In this document: piece after piece, positions 19,116-28,900 of the stretch
Layout of the letters: each line of letters opens with the position of its first letter
How positions within the stretch are numbered: the stretch's first letter is position 1
Source: CAZJRB01 sp964547995
GTDB taxonomy: Bacteria > Planctomycetota > Planctomycetia > Pirellulales > Thermoguttaceae
DNA length: 64,000 nucleotides
NCBI GenBank assembly: GCA_964547995.1
Contig: CAZJRB010000002.1
Coordinates: forward strand, 62,001 to 126,000
Direction: 5' to 3'
The notes under the pieces: generated by a model
The model's input: the letters and a program-made list of their open reading frames with translations, nothing else
Told to the model about the DNA's origin: nothing
Database searches by the model: none
Position numbers and translations under genes: made by a program

Positions 19116-20231
19116 ATGGCGAGTTCGACACCGACCCTTCTGGCTTTACCACTCACCGCCTATTCCTCAGTACCAACCATGCTCATTTCCACAATCCTTT
19201 ACAACCTCGCCATGGCCGCCGTCGACGTTGCGACATTGGTTTGCTTGTGCCGGCGGCGGACGCCAGCAGCGTGGTTTCAGATGTTAGCGGCCGCCGGGGC
19301 GCTGGCCGTGGTGATGGCGGTCGTCTTTGCGGTCGGCGCATTCGGACTGGTGTGGCTCGCGTCGTTCGGGCTGTTCCTGCACGCGCCCGTCCTGCTGGCC
19401 GGTTCGGCCGTGCTGCTTTGGGGGAAGCACCGCAAGACGGGCGTCGCATCGGCGGTGCTGTGCCTTTTGTTGTTTGCCGTGGCGGTGGATGCCTTTCTGA
19501 TCGAGCCTTACCGGCTGGAGGTCTCGCACATCGAGTTGGTCTCGCCGAAGATCACCCGGCCCGTGCGGATCGTCGTCCTGGCCGACCTGCAAACCGACCG
19601 GATCGGCGACTACGAGCGTGCCGTGCTTCGCCGCGTGATGGGAGAGGACCCGGACGTGATCCTGCTCGCCGGCGACTACCTGCAGGCGAGCGGCCAGCGG
19701 CTCGGCGGTCTTCAACGCGAACTGAACGCGTTCTTGCACGAAATCGAGTTCGCTGCGCCGGACGGCGTTTACGCGGTGGCCGGGAACGTCGATCTCGGCT
19801 CGTGGCCGGAAATCTTCGACGGCCTGCCGGTTACGGCCGTCAAGACAACCGAGTCGTTCGAGGCGGCCGGGCTCCGGTGGACGTGCCTGTCGATGCGTGA
19901 TTCGGGGCGCCGGTCGCTGTCGATTCCAGCCGACAACGAGCGGTTTCACGTGGTGTTGGGGCATCGACCGGATTTTGCGTTGGCGGGGCCCGATGCCGAT
20001 CTTCTGGTCGCCGGCCACACGCACGGCGGCCAAGTTTGCCTGCCGATCATCGGCCCGCTGTTCACGGCTTCCGGGGTGCCGCGGAGTTGGGCATCGGGCG
20101 TGACCGACCTGCCCGGCGGCGGCAAGCTGCTCGTCTCCCGCGGCGTCGGCATGGAGCGAGGCAGCGCCCCCAGGCTGCGTTTTCTCTGCCGGCCAGAGTT
20201 GGTCGTGGTCGACCTGGCGCCAATCGAATAG
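19116..20231 (+). CDS. Membrane-anchored calcineurin-like metallophosphoesterase
   Basis: 371 residues if read from the ATG preceded by GAAGGT; 19179 is an alternative start at MLISTILYNL. The first ~130 residues hold three or four hydrophobic helices. The catalytic part shows VLADLQTDRIGDYE (D-x-Q instead of the usual D-x-H first motif), VILLAGDYLQ (GD), VAGNVDLG (GN with Asp in place of His), HVVLGHRPD and VAGHTHGGQV. The family includes YkuE-like UDP-diacylglucosamine or related phosphoesterases. The Q and D replacements in the metal motifs are notable. It starts 14 bases after glcF. Confidence 0.75.
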   Translation: MASSTPTLLALPLTAYSSVPTMLISTILYNLAMAAVDVATLVCLCRRRTPAAWFQMLAAAGALAVVMAVVFAVGAFGLVWLASFGLFLHAPVLLAGSAVLLWGKHRKTGVASAVLCLLLFAVAVDAFLIEPYRLEVSHIELVSPKITRPVRIVVLADLQTDRIGDYERAVLRRVMGEDPDVILLAGDYLQASGQRLGGLQRELNAFLHEIEFAAPDGVYAVAGNVDLGSWPEIFDGLPVTAVKTTESFEAAGLRWTCLSMRDSGRRSLSIPADNERFHVVLGHRPDFALAGPDADLLVAGHTHGGQVCLPIIGPLFTASGVPRSWASGVTDLPGGGKLLVSRGVGMERGSAPRLRFLCRPELVVVDLAPIE

Positions 20232-20262
20232 GGATTGCCTGCCGACGGCATTCCGCGTTCGT

Positions 20263-20448
20263 CTAGCGTTTCTCTAACTCCCAGTTGTCGATGATGACCT
20301 CGCCGCCGGGCGTCAGGCTACGGAGCTTATCGGCAATCGTAGCGGTTTCCGAGACCGTGGCCGTCTTCAACTTCTTCGAGAACTGGGCCACCCTCTTGCG
20401 GCGATGACGGCGACGCTTGATTTCCTTCCGACGCTCACTGCTGGGCAC
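20263..20448 (-). CDS. Small highly basic conserved-type protein
   Basis: 61 residues from GTG with GAGGAG upstream. The N-terminal third is strongly basic (MPSSERRKEIKRRRHRRKRV), followed by a short helical part and TPGGEVIIDNWEL. It resembles small planctomycete proteins of the DUF6800 kind as I remember them, but I cannot verify this. The strong ribosome binding site and protein-like second half support it as real. RNA or ribosome binding is possible from charge alone. Confidence 0.5.
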   Translation of the reverse strand: MPSSERRKEIKRRRHRRKRVAQFSKKLKTATVSETATIADKLRSLTPGGEVIIDNWELEKR

Positions 20449-20602
20449 TTTTTGACTCCTCAGATCGTATAATCACACCTTACCACACTACAGGGCCGCT
20501 TTACCCCCTCCGGATAGCATTTCGCAATTCAAACGCTTTTGTACCAAACATACGTCTAGGAGTCAACCGGTGCAGTTTCTTCACGCCCTCGTTGCGTTCC
20601 GG

Positions 20603-23600
20603 CTACCGAGGCTTTTCGCGCCGGGTGAAGCGGACCACGTCCCGCTCCGCCAGCTTCTTGCCGTCGCGGAAGACGGCGGCGCGGATTGGTGTCGTCTTGT
20701 CGATCGTGATCGGCTTGGTGTAAAGCGTCGAGTCGGACGTCGGGTACGTGTCGTCGAGCGTGTAGCGGATTTCGACATCGCGGCGCGGGTGGCTCATCAC
20801 GACGGTCAAGTCATCCGTGAAAAACGGCTCCCTGGCGATCGAGACATACTTGAAGTTCGTTTGCCCGGGTTGCGGTTCAACGACGGGCGGGCGGACGCCG
20901 TGCCGGATCAGGGCGATGGTGGCCTGGTTCTGGTACGAGCAGCGGCACGCCCGGGTGTCGTCCGGGGCGACGACGATCCCGCCGGCGGGGATCGCGTTGA
21001 TGAAGCACCCTGCCCGGAGCCCGCCGTAATACTCCAGCCATCCCTTGTCGTAGGTCAGGTCGTAATAGCTCAGCGACGCGCTCCGCAAGGTCAGCAGGTT
21101 TTTCGAGGCGGCGACCAGCCCGCAGCCTTGACCTTTGCCGAGGATTTTCCAGACGCTCCCTTTCTCGCGGTCGGCCAACGGCTCGGCGGTCGTTTTCTGC
21201 TCTCCGGTCAACAGGTCCCATGCGTAGGGGAAGCTGTAGATGGTTCGCCCGACGATGGCGGGCCGCATGCTGCTTTGCTTCGATTCCCACAACAGTTTTC
21301 CGGTGGATGCCCGGTAGGCCCGCATGCCGCCGGGCCAATCCGACGCCCTGGCGAAGCCGATGTGGTTGTAGCCCATCAGCAGCACGTCGTGCTCGGTGCT
21401 GACGGCCAACGTGGTGCCGAAAATGTCGTTTTCATCGCGCCATCGGACCTTGCCGGTTTCGGAGTCGAGAGCCAGCAGCACGCCCGTCGGATGTTTTGGG
21501 CCGGATGTTTCGCCGCGCCGCGCCTTCTTGAGTGTGCTCCGCAGAATCTGGTCGATCTCGGCCACCGGGCGGTCGATGACGTAGACCATCCCCTTGCCGA
21601 CGGCGATTGCATTGTTGCGTATCGAGTGTTTCGGGGCGAAGGTCCACTTCAGCTCGCCCGTCTTGGCGTCCATGGCAAACAGCATCGCGGTCTCGGTCAG
21701 ATGGTCGTCCATCGGTTTTTGCGTTCGCGGGCCGCCGTCGCCATGTTGGGCCTTGATTACGTAGTCCTCGTTCATCAATCCGCCGTAGAGGACGCCGTCG
21801 CGGCAGGCGAGATAGCCCCAGCGCCCGCGGCCGCCGTCCGGTTTCCGTGGCGCCGTGAATTCGCCGATCTGCTTACCTCTGGAATAACCCAGCAGAAGGC
21901 AACGGTCTTCCTTACGGACGTAGAGGACCTCGTCGGCGATGCAATAGGTGCTGCCGATCTGTCCGGCGCCGACCTGGGTCCCTTCGCGATACGCGGCCAG
22001 CACACCGGGCAATTCGACCTCCCAGCGCTTTGTGCCGTTGTAGGCGTCGATGCACTTGATCGAATCGATCCCCTCGCGAAACAGAAGCCCCCTGTAGACC
22101 AACGGGGCGGGGTTCTTACCGTGGCGGTCGATCGTCTCCTGGGTTTCGTCCTGGTACCAGAGCATCCCCAGCGGGCCGCGGACGATCTCGTCGCCCGAGC
22201 ACATCGTGTTGCCGGCATCGGCCAAGTTATGAGTCCAGTTGCCCGCGCCCGGCAACTCGCCGCGCATGGTTACGCTGATGGCGTTGGCGCCGGTGTCTAT
22301 CTTGCCCCCCCGTGGGCCAAGAAGCATCAACCCGCCGCAGGGGCGTTGAAGCCACTGGATTCCCTGGGCTTGAAGCGACTTCTCCACGTCGTCGAGTCGC
22401 CGGGTCGAGACGATCAGGTTGGCGAAGTAGCTGGGCAGATCCTTCGGCTCGCCGACCACGACCGCCGCGCGAACGCCGTAGACACCCGCTGCGTCGAGCT
22501 TCCGCCGCGCGAGTTCCGCTTCGGCGGGATCCCTCGTCAAGGAAATAACCGACATGTTGGAACGCTTGACCAACGTGTAGGCAAACGCCCCATCGCCACA
22601 GTCGAGATCGAGACAGAACCCGCGGAGCTGCTTCGGGTCGGCGCCCGACGTGGACCCGTAGGACGGATTGTTAATCCGTCCAGAATGGCTAGATTCTCGT
22701 TCTTGGCGAGTTGTGTGACCGTTACGCGTCCCCTGGACGGATTGACAATCCGTCCTACAAGTTCGCGTTTCCAACGGCTCGGCAAAGACCGCACGTGCCG
22801 CGCGGGCAGCCTTGCTGTCGTCCGGATACGGCTTTGGCAGTTTCGGCTTGTGGACGATTGCCGCACCGTCTGCTGGCTTGCCGAAGCAGTAGATCGTGCC
22901 CTTGCCGGTGCTCGCGAAGATGCACCCGTCGGCGACCGCCAAGGCATAGACCGTGCCGTCGACGTCGGCCGACCATGCCTGCTTCTTCGTCTTCGCGTCG
23001 ACGACGGCGATATTGCGGTCCATGCCGAGGACAACACGATCGCCGGCAACTGCCAGCGATTCGGGCTGGCTCTTCAATTTGACCGTCCACCCGTCTTTCA
23101 GGACTGTCGCGTTGTCGATCCGTTCGAGATGGTGTTTGTCGCCAACCTTCTTGCCCCACGGCAACCGCGGCGTGGCCTCGGCGGTGTGCCTCTCCCGCCG
23201 GGCGTCGTAGGTTCGCGTCGTCATCTGAGAGCCGAACAGCATCGCGCCTTCCGAGCGGACGAACCCGTCGGGTGTGATGCAGATCACCTGGCGGTCGCCC
23301 AGGTTGAATTCCCCGTGGCATTTCCGCCCGTCGCGGATGAAAGGGTCCCACCAGTAACGCTTGCCGACCGGGTGGTAGTGCAATCCGGTCGCCATGTCGA
23401 AGGCCATGCCGGAGTTGAAGAAGACCGAGTCGGTGGCAACGACGTCGCCGCCGCCGGTTCCCCAGGGCGTCTTTCCGCCGTAGCGGCCGAGGTTGAAATG
23501 GATAAAGCGGCCGGTCTTGCGGTCGAACACTGCGGGAACGCTCCGCCCGGTGGCCACCAGGACGTGGTCTTTTGCCACGGCCAGGTATCCCTGCGACGCG

Positions 23601-24283
23601 ACACCGCCCCGGGCGAAGCAGTGCATGTGCGGCTGGTCGATTTCCAGAAACCCGGAGTTGTCGTTGCACCAAAGAACCCTGCCGGTCTCGGCATCGACCG
23701 CGTAGACGTAAACGCCCTCGATCGGCCAGACGCCGGCGGCGAAGTAGACCACTCCGTCGCGGACGGCCGGCCCGCCGCGAGCCGCCCAGCGGGAGATCAT
23801 CCGGCCGTTGCCCAGCACTTGTTCGTTGTTGGGCCCGGCACGGAGTTTCCAAAGCGTTTTTCCATCGGCGGCCGAAAGGCAATGGAGATACCCGTCGTCG
23901 CTTGCCACGTAGACGCGGCCGTCGGCCACGGCAGGCGCCAATCGGACGGGGCCGCCGGTGAAAATGCTCCATTTCTCCTTGCCCGTGGCGGCATCCAATG
24001 CATAGACCTTGTCGTCGGCGCTGGAGCCGAAGAAGCACAATCCGTCGGCCACGACGACCGAATAGGCCCAATCGAACTTCATCCGCGAGCGGGCCAGGCT
24101 CCGCCCAACCCACGCCGGCCGCGGCGAGTGCCGGGCAGAGCGCACCCAGCGAAGCCCCAGTTTTTCCGGGAGGCGCTCCGATGTATAGCCGCTCCGCGCG
24201 GCGTCATGGCGATACTGCGGCCAATCGGCGGCGAACGCGCACGTCGAAACAAGGGTTGCCAGAATCGCAATGTACTTGATCAT
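20603..24283 (-). CDS. Exported PQQ-type beta-propeller protein with an internal methyltransferase-like domain and chitobiase-like C-terminus
   Basis: About 1226 residues from ATG 24283 (AGG nine bases upstream; TTG 24289 is an alternative). Signal peptide YIAILATLVSTCAFA. The first propeller, about 20-500, has repeats such as VYALDAATGKEKW and VYAVDAETGRVLW. A Rossmann-like segment near 550-650 (GFCLDLDCGDGAFAYTL) resembles motif I of SAM methyltransferases. A second propeller follows, and the end (YTLDDTYPTSDSTLYTKPI) matches chitobiase/FN3-type CHB_HEX domains. Residues about 509-541 are encoded by an inserted palindromic repeat. PQQ-ligand residues were not checked, so enzyme activity is unknown. 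It is followed upstream by a Gfo/Idh oxidoreductase on the same strand. Confidence 0.75.
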   Translation of the reverse strand: MIKYIAILATLVSTCAFAADWPQYRHDAARSGYTSERLPEKLGLRWVRSARHSPRPAWVGRSLARSRMKFDWAYSVVVADGLCFFGSSADDKVYALDAATGKEKWSIFTGGPVRLAPAVADGRVYVASDDGYLHCLSAADGKTLWKLRAGPNNEQVLGNGRMISRWAARGGPAVRDGVVYFAAGVWPIEGVYVYAVDAETGRVLWCNDNSGFLEIDQPHMHCFARGGVASQGYLAVAKDHVLVATGRSVPAVFDRKTGRFIHFNLGRYGGKTPWGTGGGDVVATDSVFFNSGMAFDMATGLHYHPVGKRYWWDPFIRDGRKCHGEFNLGDRQVICITPDGFVRSEGAMLFGSQMTTRTYDARRERHTAEATPRLPWGKKVGDKHHLERIDNATVLKDGWTVKLKSQPESLAVAGDRVVLGMDRNIAVVDAKTKKQAWSADVDGTVYALAVADGCIFASTGKGTIYCFGKPADGAAIVHKPKLPKPYPDDSKAARAARAVFAEPLETRTCRTDCQSVQGTRNGHTTRQERESSHSGRINNPSYGSTSGADPKQLRGFCLDLDCGDGAFAYTLVKRSNMSVISLTRDPAEAELARRKLDAAGVYGVRAAVVVGEPKDLPSYFANLIVSTRRLDDVEKSLQAQGIQWLQRPCGGLMLLGPRGGKIDTGANAISVTMRGELPGAGNWTHNLADAGNTMCSGDEIVRGPLGMLWYQDETQETIDRHGKNPAPLVYRGLLFREGIDSIKCIDAYNGTKRWEVELPGVLAAYREGTQVGAGQIGSTYCIADEVLYVRKEDRCLLLGYSRGKQIGEFTAPRKPDGGRGRWGYLACRDGVLYGGLMNEDYVIKAQHGDGGPRTQKPMDDHLTETAMLFAMDAKTGELKWTFAPKHSIRNNAIAVGKGMVYVIDRPVAEIDQILRSTLKKARRGETSGPKHPTGVLLALDSETGKVRWRDENDIFGTTLAVSTEHDVLLMGYNHIGFARASDWPGGMRAYRASTGKLLWESKQSSMRPAIVGRTIYSFPYAWDLLTGEQKTTAEPLADREKGSVWKILGKGQGCGLVAASKNLLTLRSASLSYYDLTYDKGWLEYYGGLRAGCFINAIPAGGIVVAPDDTRACRCSYQNQATIALIRHGVRPPVVEPQPGQTNFKYVSIAREPFFTDDLTVVMSHPRRDVEIRYTLDDTYPTSDSTLYTKPITIDKTTPIRAAVFRDGKKLAERDVVRFTRREKPR
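22658..22758. repeat. 101-bp palindromic REP-pair inserted inside the quinoprotein gene
   Basis: Arms 22658-22682 and 22734-22758 are inverted copies with one mismatch. Each arm is itself a hairpin (GGACGGATT-GTT-AATCCGTCC and GGACGGATT-GAC-AATCCGTCC). The insert is read through in frame and gives peptide segments CRTDCQSV and GRINNPSYG, a type of peptide I recall from repeats inside planctomycete proteins. Confidence 0.85.
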
Positions 24284-24309
24284 GCGCAAGACCTAAGTTG
24301 CCAACAGAA

Positions 24310-24335
24310 CCCTGGCACGCAGTGCCAGGGCTTTT
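24310..24335. terminator. Strong hairpin between the Gfo/Idh and quinoprotein genes
   Basis: CCCTGGCAC-GCA-GTGCCAGGG is a perfect nine-base stem, followed on the plus strand by CTTTT. Both neighbours are on the minus strand, where the hairpin is followed only by TTCTGTT, so it may be a weak terminator of the oxidoreductase gene or one more REP-like hairpin. Confidence 0.45.
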
Positions 24336-24343
24336 GCGCTAAG

Positions 24344-24383
24344 CTCTCAACTCTGGACTCTCAACTCTCGACTCTCAACTCAC
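24344..24383. repeat. Low-complexity CTCTCAACTCT-type repeat
   Basis: Several imperfect copies of ACTCTCAACTCTCGACTC in tandem, ending at the stop of the Gfo/Idh gene. The same words occur at 33991-34010, and their complement near 33858-33880. Confidence 0.7.
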
Positions 24384-24385
24384 TA

Positions 24386-25678
24386 CTACACGCCGGGGAT
24401 GCGGATGTCGCCGTCCTTGAGCATGACGATGTCGCCGGTTTCGAAGTCCTCGGCGGTGGGTTTCAGTTGGAGGTTGTAGAACTTGCCGTTGGGATCCTCG
24501 AACATCTCCTTCCAGGTGATCCGCTTGCCGGTGTAGGCCGCCTCCCGGCCGATGATCGCCGCGCCGGTTGCCCAGGCGACGTTCTGCGCCTCGTTGACCG
24601 GCTTCTCCTTGACGATCGAGTAGAGCAGGTGGGCGTGCTCGGCGTCGTAGGCGCCCAGGTAGCCACACTCCGCCCAAGGATCGGGTGGCATCTCGGCGTC
24701 CGGATGCTCCGGTTGGGCGTGGGCAAACGACTCACCGACCCAGTTCCAGCAATCGCCCACCTGGCGGCACATGCTGTGGACGTAGACCCGGTTGGGGTAC
24801 TCGAGGTCGACGCTGAAGAAGTCGTACATGTTGCCGGCCTTGCGGCGTGCGCGGAAGCCGAACCCGCCGGCGCTGACCGGGTGCGTGCCGATGTACCAGT
24901 TGGCGATGTCGAGGTTGTGGACGTGTTGCTCGCAGATGTGGTCGCCGGACATTTCGACCCAGAGTTGCCAGCGGCCGCCGCCGACCAGGTCGTCGGGGCC
25001 CTTGGGGTTGATGGGGTTGTTGCTGAAGATTTTGCCCATGTTCCACGCGACGCGTCCGGCAACAACGCGGCCCTTGCGGCCGCACTGGAGCTCGCGGGCG
25101 AACCTGTTGCGGCCCTCTTCGTGCCGGCGCTGGGTGCCGGCGACGACGCTGAGCCCTTTTTTCTTGGCCTCCTCGCCGGCCGCAATGACTCGGCGGATGC
25201 CCGGCGGATCGACGGCCGAAGGCTTTTCGAAAAAGACGTGCTTGCCGGCCTTGATGACCGTGTCGAAGTGCAGGGGACGAAAGACCGGCGGCTGGGCCAT
25301 CAGGACGATGTCGGGGTTCACCTCGAGGACCTTCTTGTAGGCGTCGGCGCCGCCGAAACACCGCTCCTTGGGCACGCCGTACCTCTTGCCGGCTCCCTCG
25401 GCTCGGCCTTTGGACCAATCGGCCATGGCAACGAACTCGACTTCGAGTTTCCATCCGAGCTTGTCGTTGAGATACTTCACGGCGTTCCGATGATTTGCGG
25501 CGGCGCCGTTTCCGCGTCCGCCGCATCCGAGCAGGGCCGCCTTGAACTTCCGGCTGGTTTCGCCGGCAAGGACGTTCACCCGTGGCACACCGGTCAACGC
25601 GGCGGCACCGCCGACGATCGCCGAGGTCTTCAAAAAGTCGCGCCGGGACGGATGTTTCGTCTTGTTGGGTTTCGTCAT
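24386..25678 (-). CDS. Tat-exported Gfo/Idh/MocA family oxidoreductase
   Basis: 430 residues. Twin-arginine signal SRRDFLKTSAIVGGAAALTG at residues 11-30. The NAD(P)-binding Rossmann fold shows ALLGCGGRGNG. The family site EKPSAVDPPG (E-K-P) and the substrate-domain segment GDHICEQHVHNLDIANW follow, then GEAFAH-type C-terminal sequence. Such enzymes oxidise or epimerise sugars or inositols. Export by Tat implies folding with bound cofactor. GAGGAG precedes the start. It lies between two propeller genes on the same strand and is a paralogue of the gene at 29287-30651. Confidence 0.85.
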   Translation of the reverse strand: MTKPNKTKHPSRRDFLKTSAIVGGAAALTGVPRVNVLAGETSRKFKAALLGCGGRGNGAAANHRNAVKYLNDKLGWKLEVEFVAMADWSKGRAEGAGKRYGVPKERCFGGADAYKKVLEVNPDIVLMAQPPVFRPLHFDTVIKAGKHVFFEKPSAVDPPGIRRVIAAGEEAKKKGLSVVAGTQRRHEEGRNRFARELQCGRKGRVVAGRVAWNMGKIFSNNPINPKGPDDLVGGGRWQLWVEMSGDHICEQHVHNLDIANWYIGTHPVSAGGFGFRARRKAGNMYDFFSVDLEYPNRVYVHSMCRQVGDCWNWVGESFAHAQPEHPDAEMPPDPWAECGYLGAYDAEHAHLLYSIVKEKPVNEAQNVAWATGAAIIGREAAYTGKRITWKEMFEDPNGKFYNLQLKPTAEDFETGDIVMLKDGDIRIPGV

Positions 25679-25821
25679 CGCTATTCTCCTCTTCAGGTTT
25701 GAACGGGAAAGTGCAGGTTCGTGTGAGTTTTTCGCCCGTACGGTCGGCAGGCAGGAGTGAATTCATTGTTGCGACCTGGTCTCCGTTTTGCAAGAAGCCG
25801 GGCGGATTTACGCCATTTGTC

Positions 25822-25908
25822 CACAAAGCCGCGACCGTTGGTCGCGCCAAGCGCTTGCCTGAACCGGTGCCGCCGGTATTCGGCACGACCAACGGTCGCG
25901 GCTTTGTG
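25822..25908. repeat. BIME-like inverted repeat, family B copy 1
   Basis: Perfect 23-base inverted arms at 25822-25844 and 25886-25908 (arm CACAAAGCCGCGACCGTTGG, then TCG), with 41 bases between. The core of the arm recurs at 29122-29205. Confidence 0.9.
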
Positions 25909-25940
25909 ATGGAAATACCGGAACGTTCTTGGTCAATCCT

Positions 25941-28900
25941 CTACCGGCCGCCGTAGCACAGGATTTTGCCGTCTTTAGTAGAGAGATACAAGCGGCCCCC
26001 GGCGGCGGCGATGCCGTTGAAGACCGGGGGAGAGTCTAACGGGTATTCGACCAGCTTTTTGCCGTCGGCCATCGAGACGGCCCAGAGCGCCCCCTCTTTT
26101 CGTCCTTCCAAGGCAGCCCACGGGTCTTCCCCGCCTGCCGTGTCGGGTGGCCCTGCGACAAAGAGTGTCTTGCCGGCGAGGACCATCGCCACGGCGCGAA
26201 TCGGGACTAACGTCTTCCATCCGCCGGTTGAGCCCTTGGCTCTGGGCAATTTTCGCTTGTTGGCGAAGAGTTGATAGCCTTGTCCGGGGAAGAAGAAGCC
26301 CGAGCGGTTTCTGCCTTTGAACGCCTGGATGCCGCAGACCGCGCCGTCGTCGAAGACGAGCAACTGGCTGCTCGCCCCCTTGCCCAGCGTCCATCCGGTG
26401 CGATTGAACCAGCAGTCGTCGAGCATCCCGGCGGTGGAGCGGATCCACTCGCCGCTGCTCTTGTCTCCGTCGCGGTCGGCGATCTTCATCTGCCGCATGT
26501 AGACCTTACGGCCGTCGCTCACGAGGACATCGGACAGTGCCCCATCCATGTTTTTCGCATCGGTTTGCTCCGGCGGCTCGCCGGTCTTCGGATCGGGCGT
26601 GCAGATGCACTTGCCGGACAGCAGCTTCCCGGTTTTCGGATCGAGCGAATAGGCATAGATGCCGCCGTCGAGAAAGGACGATCGTCCCGCGGTGCAGTGC
26701 GCGACGCCGTCGACGACCAACACGCTGCCGTGGACCGGCCATGCCGATTCCACCCGCCCGAACGCGACGATGCGACGATCTTCCGGCGCCGCACGGAACC
26801 GCCACACGAGCGCCCCGTCGGCCGCACGGAGACAATAAACCCACCCGTCGGCCGACCCAAACAAGGCCAGCCCATCATGGATCGTCGGCGGCGTGTCAAC
26901 GCGTCCGCCGGCGGTGAAGGTCCAAATCGGTTTGCCGCGGGTCGCGTCGAGGGCATGGACTTGATGGGCATCGACCGAGGCAACAAAGATGCGGCCGTCG
27001 GCGACCGTCGCGGCACTGACCGGCCCGCCGAGGTCGGCTTCCCAGATCGGCGCCAATTTTGTGGGGATGGCCGATTCGGTCGAGCCGCTCCGCTGCGGAT
27101 CGTGTCGGAAGGTGGGCCAATCGGCATCATCGGCTGAGCCCTTGGCCGCAGTTTTCCCATATGCCGGGCCTTTCTCAAGAGACTCTTGCGTGCTCGGCTC
27201 CCTCGACCACGCCGCACCGCCGCGCTCGGCTTCGGTTGCCGGGGCCAACGTGAACATGCCGTTGAGCTTCGCATCGATGTAGCAATCGCACGGGTGCGGC
27301 GTCAGGTAGATGAGCCCGTTGCACGGCACGACCCCGAACCGGCACGCCCCGCGGGCCCAGTGATGCAGGATGTTCTCGCCCGTCTCGAGGTCGATGTACT
27401 CGATACCGCGGCGGCCCGTCAGGATGGCGTTCTCGGTGGCGCGGTTTCGGTAGCACCGGTGATGATGCCCCTGGGTGAACGCCTTCTCTGTTGAAATCTT
27501 TCGCTTCTGCTCGCCGGTCTTGGGATCGAGCCCAACGATCGACACCGTCTTGTAGTCGTGAACCCAGACGAGGCCGCGGGCGACGAACAGGTCGGGCACG
27601 GTAAAATGGCCCCAGTTGCCGCAGACGCGGTCCCAGAGGAACTCGCCCGTGGCGGCGGAAACGGCGTGGACCCGCGATTTGATCACACCCCAGCCGATTC
27701 GCTTCTGGATCGGCTCCAACTGGCAGTAGAGCATCACGTCGTCGGTGGCCACGAGTGTCGACATGCCGGACATGAGGTGTTCGTATCGGCTCGTGTAGCG
27801 GTTATTCTCCGGTCGTGGCGAACGCCAGAGTTCCTTGCCGGTCTTCAGGTCGAGGCAGACGAACGTGTCGCGGTCGAGCAGGAAGATCCGGCCGCCGCGA
27901 AGGGTCAACAACAGGTGCGTGACGCGTTCGATAGGACCGGTTTTCGTAGTAGTTCCCACGTAGTCGCCCGTCTTCCAGAGCTGTTTGCCCGACTCGGCGT
28001 CGATCGCAACGATCGACTTATGGACCGGCGGCTTCTTCTCGATGGTGCCGGGGCCTTGCGCGGCGTGATTGACCGAGAGGACCAGGGTGCCGTCGTGGTA
28101 GAGGATTTCGTCGGTGAACTCGGTCCCTTCGTAGGTTCTCAGGATTTCCCCGGTGGCCGCGTCGATGGCGGTCAACGGGGCGTTGAAACCGAGCGTGACA
28201 TAGACCGTATCGCCGACGGCCACGAGCCGCTTTGGGATATGGTTGGGTTGGTTAAATCGCGCCTTCCAAGAGCCGGTCCACATCTTCCAGCCCCAGTCGG
28301 GCATGGGGCGTTTCCAGAGCAGGACGCCGCTGAACGCATCGCGGGCGATCAAGAACCACGCGTCGGGTGTCTCGCCGCCGATGGCCGCCGGGGCTTCGTC
28401 AACAATGGAAAATACCCGGCCGTTGGACGAAACCAACGCGCTGATGCTGGGAACGGTATCGTGATGCCGCGACCAGATCGGCCGCTCGATCCACTGGGCG
28501 TGCCGCGGCGGGCCGACGTTGTCCTTGGCCACTGCATTGCCGTCGGTGTCGTGCAGGAAGTGCGTCCACTCGTCGATCCCTCCCGGCCGCGGCTTGATGG
28601 TGTTGGACCATTTCCCATCCTTCTTGATATAGGCAACGCCGCCGGGTCGCAGCACGCGCAGCACTTCGTCCATCGTCACATTGCCCAGGTCCTCCGACAC
28701 CACCAGGGCGACGAGGTTTTTGGCATAAGGGAGTTGCTTGCCCGTGTGTTGTTCGACCGAGACATCGCCATAGAGCCCCAGCGACCGGATATGCTCGCGT
28801 GCCTTGTCGACGTTTTTCGCATCGGCGTCCAGTCCATGCACGAGGCAACGGTCGTTGGCCCGCAGGGCCGCGGTCAGTTTCCCGTCGCCGCAGCCGAGGT

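Noticed and set aside
20570..25702. 1710-codon plus-strand open frame
   Set aside because: It lies antisense to the quinoprotein and Gfo/Idh genes, which have signal peptides, motifs and ribosome binding sites. Long antisense frames are common in GC-rich DNA, and no family motif is seen.
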